Assembly (NCBI RefSeq): GCF_029626175.1
Contig: NZ_JARUBM010000002.1
Location: forward strand, 5,287,001 to 5,351,000
Source: Micromonospora sp. WMMD1082
GTDB taxonomy: Bacteria; Actinomycetota; Actinomycetes; Mycobacteriales; Micromonosporaceae
Length of the DNA: 64,000 nucleotides
Direction of reading: 5' to 3'
Part shown: in pieces, positions 58,742 to 64,000 of the stretch
Layout: every line of letters starts with the position of its first letter
Numbering within the stretch: position 1 is the first letter of the stretch
The notes under the pieces: model-generated
The model's input: only the letters and a program-made list of their open reading frames with translations
What the model was told of the DNA's origin: nothing
Databases searched by the model: none
Translations under genes and position numbers: made by a program

Positions 58742-61105
58742 GTGACCCACGGCTCGCGCGAGGAGACCGCTGTGACCGCATCGGCGCCGCATCCCAGATC
58801 GACGACATCCGCAACCACGGAGACATCGGCAGAGGTCGCCCCGGGGACGGCCGCGCGGGACGCCGTGTCCCCGCACTGGGCGACCTACGCCGCCGCCCTG
58901 CTCGTGCTGCTCCGCCATTGCGGCCCGCACGCGCCCGGCCGGGTCGCCCTGCGGGTCGACGGCGCGTCGGCGACGGTGCCCGTGCCGTCCGGGCGGACGA
59001 CCGCGGCGCAACTCGTCGACGCCATTGCCGAGGCATCCTGGAACGCCGACGAGGTGTCGGCCCCGGCGGCGTTCCACTGGCGCCACCCGCGCCCCGCCCC
59101 CGACGCCCAGCTCCTCCTCGCCGGCGACGAGACCAGGATCTCCTGGCAGCTCACGCCGGGCTGGTCCGCGCCGATGCTCGCCACCGAACTGGACCGCAAC
59201 CTCGCATCCCTGATGGCACAGATGGCCGACGACCCCCACCGGCCCATCGGGACACTGGCCGTACCGGACCGGACGGCGCAGCAGTGGTTGACGCACCACG
59301 GGCGCCCCGCCGACACCGCCCAGGTGTCGGGGCTCGTGCCCGAACTGGTCTCGCGCCAGGCACACCGCCACCCTGAGCGCCCCGCCTTCGGATCCGGCCC
59401 CGGCACCCTGACCTACGGCGACCTCGACGCGCGCGCCAACCAGCTGGCGCGGGTGCTGCGGGAACTCGGCGCCCAGCGGGACGGTTGCGTCGCCCTCATG
59501 ATGGACCGGGGCAGCGAGATGCTCGTCTCCTTCCTCGCCATCCTCAAGAGCGGCGCGGCGGCGATCCTGCTGGATCCGGCCCATCCGGCGCAGCGGATCG
59601 CCGAGGTGCTCGAACTGGCCCGCCCGCGCGCCGTACTCACCCTGGCTCGGCTCGGCGCCGTCCTACCGGCCGCCGCGGGCACCGTGGTGGCCGTCGACAC
59701 CGAGTGGCCGCGCATCCACCGGCTGCCCTCCGACGACGCGGGCATCACCCTGCATCCCGAGGACGTCGCCTACGTGGTGCACACCTCCGGGTCCACTGGT
59801 ACGCCCAAACGCGTCGCGGTCCTCCACCGGTCGGTCGCCCACTCCGTCGCCACCCACCAGGAGGGCCACCGCATCAGCGCGGCGGACCGCGCCGCCTGGC
59901 TGGCCCCACCCGGCTCCTCGGTGTCGGTCGGGGAGCTGTGGCCGTACCTGTGCGCCGGGGCGAGTGTGCACACCGCGCCGCCGGAGATCGTCGGTGCGGC
60001 GCCGCTGCTGCGCGACTGGCTGGTGCGGGAGCAGATCACCAAGGCGTACGTCAGCATGCCCCTCGCCGAGCAGCTATACCAACTGCCCTGGCCCGCGGAC
60101 ACGGCCCTGCGACTGTTGACGGTCGGCAGCGACAAGGTACGGCGGTGGGCGGCGCCGGAACTGCCGTTCGAGGTCGCCGTCGCGTGTGGCTCGTCCGAGG
60201 CAAACGGCATCAGCAGCTGCCTGGTGCCGTGGGAGGACCGCCTCACCAGCGCCACCGCCACCGCCGCCGACCGGGCCGCCCCGCCTCCGATCGGCCGGCC
60301 GTGGCCGGGCGTACGCGTCGAACTGCTCGACGCGGGCATGCGCCGCCTGCTGCCCGGCGCGGTCGGGGAGATGTACCTCGGTGGACCGGAACTCGCCCGG
60401 GGGTACCTGGGCGACCCGGGCCACACCGCCGACCGCTTCCGGCCCGACCCGTACGGTCCGCCCGGTGCCCGGCTCTACCGCACCGGTGACCTCGCCTACT
60501 TCGACGAGCAGGGGCGGTTGCACCACCGGGGCCGCGTCGACCGGGAAGTCAAGATCCGGGGGTTCCGGGTCGACCCGGCGGAGGTGGAGCGCGCGTTGCT
60601 CGCCCAGCCCGGCGTGGACGACGCGGTGGTGGTGGCCCTGGCCGACGAGGACGGCGAGCGCCAGCTCTGCGCCTACCTGGTCGCCCCGACCGCCGAACCA
60701 CACCTGGTCCGGGCCGCGATCGTCGACGTGCTGCCCGGGCACGCGGTGCCGGCCGCGTTCACCCTGCTGGACCGGCTGCCGGTGACGGCCAACGGCAAGG
60801 TGGACCGCAACGCGCTGCCCGCCCCCGACTGGACCACGCTACGCAAGCCCTACCGGGCCCCCCGGGACGAGGTGGAGAGGCAACTTGCCCAGCTCTGGGC
60901 GGACCTGCTGCCCGTGGCGCAGATCGGTCTGGACGACCACTTCTTCCACCTGGGCGGCGACTCGATGTCGGCCAACCGGCTCGCCGTACGCCTGAACAGC
61001 CGGCTGCGGGCGCGGGTCACCGTACGCGCGGTGCTGGAGCACCCCACCCTGGTCGAACTCTCGGAGTTCGTCCGCGCGCGGCTGCGCGTCGCCACGCGGA
61101 GCTGA
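58742..61105 (+). CDS. NRPS: C stub, A with non-canonical pocket, T
   Basis: The 787-residue protein has a ~180-residue N-terminal stub resembling the end of a C domain (ISWQLTPGWSAPMLATELDRN), a complete A domain (HTSGSTGTPKRVA, RTGDLAYFDEQGRLHHRG, TANGKVDRNALP) and a T domain (DDHFFHLGGDSMSAN). In the pocket the near-invariant Asp that binds the alpha-amino group is Ser (PGSSVSVGELW instead of FDxSVWE). The usual YGPTE reads CGSSEANGISS. This suggests a substrate without a free alpha-amino group (an aryl, hydroxy or beta-amino acid), or a different binding mode. GTG at 58742 has GAGGGG six bases upstream. The DAHP-synthase gene follows after three bases. Confidence 0.9.
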   Translation: MTHGSREETAVTASAPHPRSTTSATTETSAEVAPGTAARDAVSPHWATYAAALLVLLRHCGPHAPGRVALRVDGASATVPVPSGRTTAAQLVDAIAEASWNADEVSAPAAFHWRHPRPAPDAQLLLAGDETRISWQLTPGWSAPMLATELDRNLASLMAQMADDPHRPIGTLAVPDRTAQQWLTHHGRPADTAQVSGLVPELVSRQAHRHPERPAFGSGPGTLTYGDLDARANQLARVLRELGAQRDGCVALMMDRGSEMLVSFLAILKSGAAAILLDPAHPAQRIAEVLELARPRAVLTLARLGAVLPAAAGTVVAVDTEWPRIHRLPSDDAGITLHPEDVAYVVHTSGSTGTPKRVAVLHRSVAHSVATHQEGHRISAADRAAWLAPPGSSVSVGELWPYLCAGASVHTAPPEIVGAAPLLRDWLVREQITKAYVSMPLAEQLYQLPWPADTALRLLTVGSDKVRRWAAPELPFEVAVACGSSEANGISSCLVPWEDRLTSATATAADRAAPPPIGRPWPGVRVELLDAGMRRLLPGAVGEMYLGGPELARGYLGDPGHTADRFRPDPYGPPGARLYRTGDLAYFDEQGRLHHRGRVDREVKIRGFRVDPAEVERALLAQPGVDDAVVVALADEDGERQLCAYLVAPTAEPHLVRAAIVDVLPGHAVPAAFTLLDRLPVTANGKVDRNALPAPDWTTLRKPYRAPRDEVERQLAQLWADLLPVAQIGLDDHFFHLGGDSMSANRLAVRLNSRLRARVTVRAVLEHPTLVELSEFVRARLRVATRS

Positions 61106-61108
61106 CCC

Positions 61109-62128
61109 GTGCTCGTCGAGGTGGCCCCACACAGCACCGACGCCGAGCTGGTCTCGCTCGGCGACCGGATCGCGGGGCACGAGGACGTCACCGCGTGGCC
61201 GGTTCGCCTGGCCGGCCGGTGTTTCCTGGTCGTCGCCGGGGACGAACGGTTGGTCACCCGGGTGCCCTCCGCCGCGATCCGCGCCTGGCACAGCACCGCC
61301 GACCGTGGCTACTGGCTGGTGGACCGGGCCAACGCGCTGCTTCCGGAGCGGGTGCCGCTCGGTACCGGGCACGTCGGCGGCGGTGGCTGGTGGTGCGGGG
61401 CCGGCCCGTGTGCTCTCGAATCGGTGCCGGACACGGTGCGGACCGCCTCGCTGGTGCGTCGTGCCGGTGCCGACGCGGTGCGGGCGAGCCTGTTCAAGGT
61501 GAGGAGCGGGCCCTACCACTTCCCCGGCAAGGGACGTGCCGGCCTGCCGGCGTTGGCCGAGGTCCGCGCGGCGGGCGGCCTGCCGGTCATCACCGAGGTG
61601 GTCGACCCGCGTGACGTCGAGCCGGTCGCCCAGGTTGCCGACTGCCTCCAGGTCGACCCGCGCAACATGACCAACCGGGCGCTCCTGACCGAACTCGGCG
61701 GCTGCGGCCGTCCGGTGCTGTTGATGCGTGGTGTCCGCGCGACCGTCGTGGAGTGGCTCAGGGCCGCGGAGTACGTGGTCAGCCACGGCAACCCGCACGT
61801 GGTCATGTGCGCGCGGGGCGTCGTGTCGTTCGACCGGTCGCTGGCGTACCAGCTGGACTACGGTGCCGTGGCGGCGGTGCGTCGGCACACCCACCTGCCC
61901 GTCATCTTCGACCCGAGCCACAGCACCGGCAGCGCCGCCGCGGTCGCGCCGGCCGCGCTGGCGGCCGCCGTGTTCGGGGTGGACGGACTGCTGGTCGAGA
62001 CCCATCCCGCGCCGGAGCGGATGTACCGGCCCGGCGACGCCGCACAGATGTATCCGGTGGAGCGGCTCCGCCCCCTGCTGGCCGCCTGCCGTCGGGTCCG
62101 CGACCTCGCCGCAAGCCTCACCGCCTGA
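61109..62128 (+). CDS. DAHP-synthase-like enzyme (type I beta)
   Basis: The 339-residue protein has an N-terminal ferredoxin-like region (~70 residues) and a DAHP/KDO8P synthase barrel: GPCALESVPD, LPVITEVVDPRDV, LLMRGVRATVVEWLRAAEYV, GNPHVVMCARGV and PVIFDPSHSTGS. It resembles the Bacillus/Thermotoga type of DAHP synthase. The usual KPRTSPY reads KVRSGPYHF, and GARNMQN reads DPRNMTN, so substrate specificity may be changed. The simplest role is extra shikimate flux for Hpg and Phe supply. A different aldol product for the odd A domain encoded just upstream is an alternative. GTG at 61109 is used; there is no ATG nearby. Confidence 0.82.
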   Translation: MLVEVAPHSTDAELVSLGDRIAGHEDVTAWPVRLAGRCFLVVAGDERLVTRVPSAAIRAWHSTADRGYWLVDRANALLPERVPLGTGHVGGGGWWCGAGPCALESVPDTVRTASLVRRAGADAVRASLFKVRSGPYHFPGKGRAGLPALAEVRAAGGLPVITEVVDPRDVEPVAQVADCLQVDPRNMTNRALLTELGGCGRPVLLMRGVRATVVEWLRAAEYVVSHGNPHVVMCARGVVSFDRSLAYQLDYGAVAAVRRHTHLPVIFDPSHSTGSAAAVAPAALAAAVFGVDGLLVETHPAPERMYRPGDAAQMYPVERLRPLLAACRRVRDLAASLTA

Positions 62129-62158
62129 TCGTGCCGCGGGCCTCACGGCCTGATCGTG
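62115..62158 (+). repeat. Short tandem duplication at the end of the DAHP gene
   Basis: GCCTCACCGCCTGATCGTG (62115-62133) and GCCTCACGGCCTGATCGTG (62140-62158) are identical except for one base, with a 25-base period. The first copy contains the stop codon. It appears to be a small local duplication in the gap 62129-62229 between convergent genes, which otherwise shows nothing recognisable. Confidence 0.6.
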
Positions 62159-62229
62159 GAGCCCGCCGTCGATGGTCCGGTCCGTGCCGTCGCCATGGAA
62201 CCCACCCGGGAGAGAGAGTCCGCCTCGGG

Positions 62230-64000
62230 TCAGGACCGGCCGTCGAGCAACCGCGCCAGTTCGTCGGGCGACAACCGCGCCGCGCGGTCCAGCAGCAGGC
62301 CCTCGACATACTCGGCCTGGGCGGCGACCGTCTGGTACCCGAACAGCTCGGCCACCCCGACGGGGGCGTGGAACGCCTCACTCAACCGGAACGAGAGCTG
62401 CGCGACGGTGAGCGAGTGCCCGCCCAGGTCGAAGAGGGCGTCGTGGGCGCCGGGGGAGACACCGAGCAGCGCCTGCCAGGCAGCGGCGATGGTCTCCTGG
62501 AGGTAGCCCTGCGGCTCGACCCGCTCCGCGGTGCCGGCCCACGCCAGCACCTCGACGTCGGCCTGGGCCGGGGCGGGCGGCACGTCACCGAGCCCCGGGA
62601 TGTCGCGCACCCGGCGGTCCGGGTCGTCCACCACGGCGTCGACCAGCGCCCAGAACTCCTGCGCCCACTGCGCGATCCGGGACACATCCATGATCGCGTC
62701 GTCGAAGTCCCACCGGGCGGTCAGGTCCGCGTCGCGGACCACCTTCACCATCAGGTCGTACTGCGCCCAGCCACCGGTCAGCACGATCTCCTCGCAGTCC
62801 ACCCCCAGGTAGCTGCCGCTCATGCCGGGTTGTCCCTCGACCGAGAAGACGGTCTGCACCAGCGGCGTGGAGCCGATCTCCCGCGGCGGACGCAGCTGCG
62901 CCACCAGTTGCTCGAACGGCAGGTCCTGGTGTGCGTAGGCCGACATCGCCGAGGCGTGTTCGGCGGCGACGAGGTCGCGCACCGACGCGTCGGGGTCGGC
63001 CGCGCCGCGCAGCACCACCATGTTCAGGAAGTAGCCGACCATGTTCTCGGTCTCGGCCAGCGGCCGCGCGCTGATCGGCGTACCGACCAGGGTGTCGCGC
63101 GCCCCGGTGAGGCGCCAGAGCAGGAGCCGGAACGCGGTCAGCAGGACGACGAACGGCGTCGTCGCGTGCTGGCGGGCCGCGGCGGTCACCCGGTCGGCCA
63201 GCCCGGCGGGGGCGACGGCGTCCAGGTAGGCGCCGCCGCGTCGGGCCGAGCGCGGACGATCCAACGGCAGGGCGAGCCGAGCGGACGCGTCCGCCAGTCG
63301 ATCCGTCCAGTACCGGGTCAGCGCGGTCAGCCGGTCGCCGGCGAGAAAGCCGCGCTGCCACTCGGCGAAGTCGCCGTAGTGGACCGTCAGCGGCGGGAGC
63401 GCGGCGGGCCGACCTTCGCGCCGAGCCTGGTACAGCGCCTCCAGGTCGACGAGGAGCACACCCTGCGAGACTCCGTCGGTCACCATGTGGTGCGAGGCGA
63501 GCACCAGGACGTGGTCGTCCGGCGAGAGCCGGTACAGTCTCAGCCGCGCCAGTGGTCCCTGCTCCAGATCGAACGGCACCGCGAGATCGCTCGTGGCGGC
63601 CGCGGTCGCCACGGCGACTCCCTGCGCCGGCAGCTCCGTGACGCTGACATCCACCGGCGCGGACCCGGACACGAGCATCGGCATCTCGCCCTGGCGGATC
63701 AGTCGGCTGCGCAACGGCTCGTGCCGGGCGACGAGATCTCCGAACGCGGCCTGGAGCGCGGCGAGGTCGAGTGGGCCGGTGAGTCGGAACGCGACGTGGT
63801 CGACCAGACTTCCCGGTTCCCCGGTCATCAGGTCGGTCAGCCAGACCTGCTCCTGTCCGCTGGAGAGTCGTACCGGCGCGCTCGGATCGGGGCGCGGCCG
63901 CAACGAGCCGGCGCCGCTGTCGCGTCCCAGCAGCCGCAGCGCCGCCGCACGTCGGTTCGCCGGCAGGGACGCCAGCCGTCGTAGCAGATCCGTCGTCTCG
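62230..64000 (-). CDS. NRPS: C and T domains without A (5' end off window)
   Basis: The frame is open to the window edge, so the start is not seen. The visible ~589 residues begin LLRRLASLPANRRAAALRLLG, a typical pre-C helix also seen in the 5734 and 14698 NRPSs, so few residues may be missing. The C domain is complete (LSSGQEQVWLTDL, active-site HHMVTDG, GTPISARPLAETENMVGYF). Only a ~30-residue linker then leads to the T domain (DALFDLGGHSLTVAQ). There is no trace of an A domain. It therefore condenses with an amino acid placed on its T domain by a partner protein. The end has a short acidic helix (LSPDELARLLDG) like those of the free carriers, possibly a docking element. Confidence 0.92.
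   Translation of the reverse strand, partial: ETTDLLRRLASLPANRRAAALRLLGRDSGAGSLRPRPDPSAPVRLSSGQEQVWLTDLMTGEPGSLVDHVAFRLTGPLDLAALQAAFGDLVARHEPLRSRLIRQGEMPMLVSGSAPVDVSVTELPAQGVAVATAAATSDLAVPFDLEQGPLARLRLYRLSPDDHVLVLASHHMVTDGVSQGVLLVDLEALYQARREGRPAALPPLTVHYGDFAEWQRGFLAGDRLTALTRYWTDRLADASARLALPLDRPRSARRGGAYLDAVAPAGLADRVTAAARQHATTPFVVLLTAFRLLLWRLTGARDTLVGTPISARPLAETENMVGYFLNMVVLRGAADPDASVRDLVAAEHASAMSAYAHQDLPFEQLVAQLRPPREIGSTPLVQTVFSVEGQPGMSGSYLGVDCEEIVLTGGWAQYDLMVKVVRDADLTARWDFDDAIMDVSRIAQWAQEFWALVDAVVDDPDRRVRDIPGLGDVPPAPAQADVEVLAWAGTAERVEPQGYLQETIAAAWQALLGVSPGAHDALFDLGGHSLTVAQLSFRLSEAFHAPVGVAELFGYQTVAAQAEYVEGLLLDRAARLSPDELARLLDGRS

Overview
The window is high-GC actinobacterial DNA. Gene style (many GTG starts, ATGA/GTGA stop-start overlaps, frequent GTAC-rich codon pairs) suggests a filamentous actinomycete, possibly Micromonosporaceae, but no marker gene proves the genus. 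From about 5.7 kb to the right edge it is one large non-ribosomal peptide synthetase (NRPS) gene cluster, which runs off the right end. No rRNA, tRNA, CRISPR array or intact transposase was seen.

Layout. 1-5.4 kb is flanking DNA: a frameshifted tyrosine-recombinase remnant, a DUF998-type membrane protein, a NarL-type two-component pair, a decayed TPR fragment and a CPA2-type cation/proton antiporter. 5.7-14 kb is a two-module NRPS with a thioesterase (C-A-T-C-A[FkbM MT]-T-TE). 14-18.6 kb holds an NRPS with an eroded A domain, two free carrier proteins, a 3-aminobutyryl-CoA-ammonia-lyase-like hotdog enzyme and an SDR. 18.6-28.1 kb is a leftward precursor operon: MPI/DinB-like protein, aminotransferase, FAD-linked 2-hydroxyacid oxidase, ThDP enzyme, leaderless periplasmic-binding-fold protein, sulfotransferase, D-2-hydroxyacid dehydrogenase and amino-acid dehydrogenase. 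28.2-34 kb is a 4-hydroxyphenylglycine-type cassette (HmaS-like, fused Hmo-HpgT, free A domain with an Hpg-like pocket) plus a thioesterase-fold protein with a Cys nucleophile. 34-38.5 kb (leftward) is a Phe-type A-T protein, a P450 and an FkbM methyltransferase. 38.6-56.8 kb (rightward) is an A-T-TE-like protein, a 2,3-diaminobutyrate cassette (ArgH-like lyase, PduX-like Thr kinase, CysK/ATP-grasp fusion), threonine aldolase, SyrP-like oxygenase, type II TE, DegT aminotransferase, ATP-grasp ligase, MFS exporter, methyltransferase and a C-A(relict)-T-C NRPS. 56.8-64 kb holds PyrF-like, HAD and MbtH genes (leftward), an A-T protein with an abnormal pocket, a DAHP-synthase homologue and the 3' part of a C-T NRPS.

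How it may work. The assembly line is unusually dissociated. Three proteins keep C and T domains but have a partly or fully lost A domain. Three others keep A and T but only a C-terminal stub of a C domain. One A domain and two T domains are free. This implies loading or aminoacyl transfer in trans, for which the Cys-nucleophile thioesterase-fold protein (CmaE/SyrC-like idea) is a candidate. Predicted building blocks are 2,3-diaminobutyrate, Hpg (or phenylglycine), Phe (possibly beta-oxidised and O-methylated), a Ser-like residue with an embedded FkbM methyltransferase, and at least two residues whose pocket codes I cannot assign.

Regulation. The AT-rich intergenic promoters share a box close to ACTA(C/G)(A/T)GTCA, often as an inverted repeat, suggesting one regulator for the cluster. 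Candidate terminators lie at 3378-3405, 13966-14002 and 56794-56828. I cannot name the final product.
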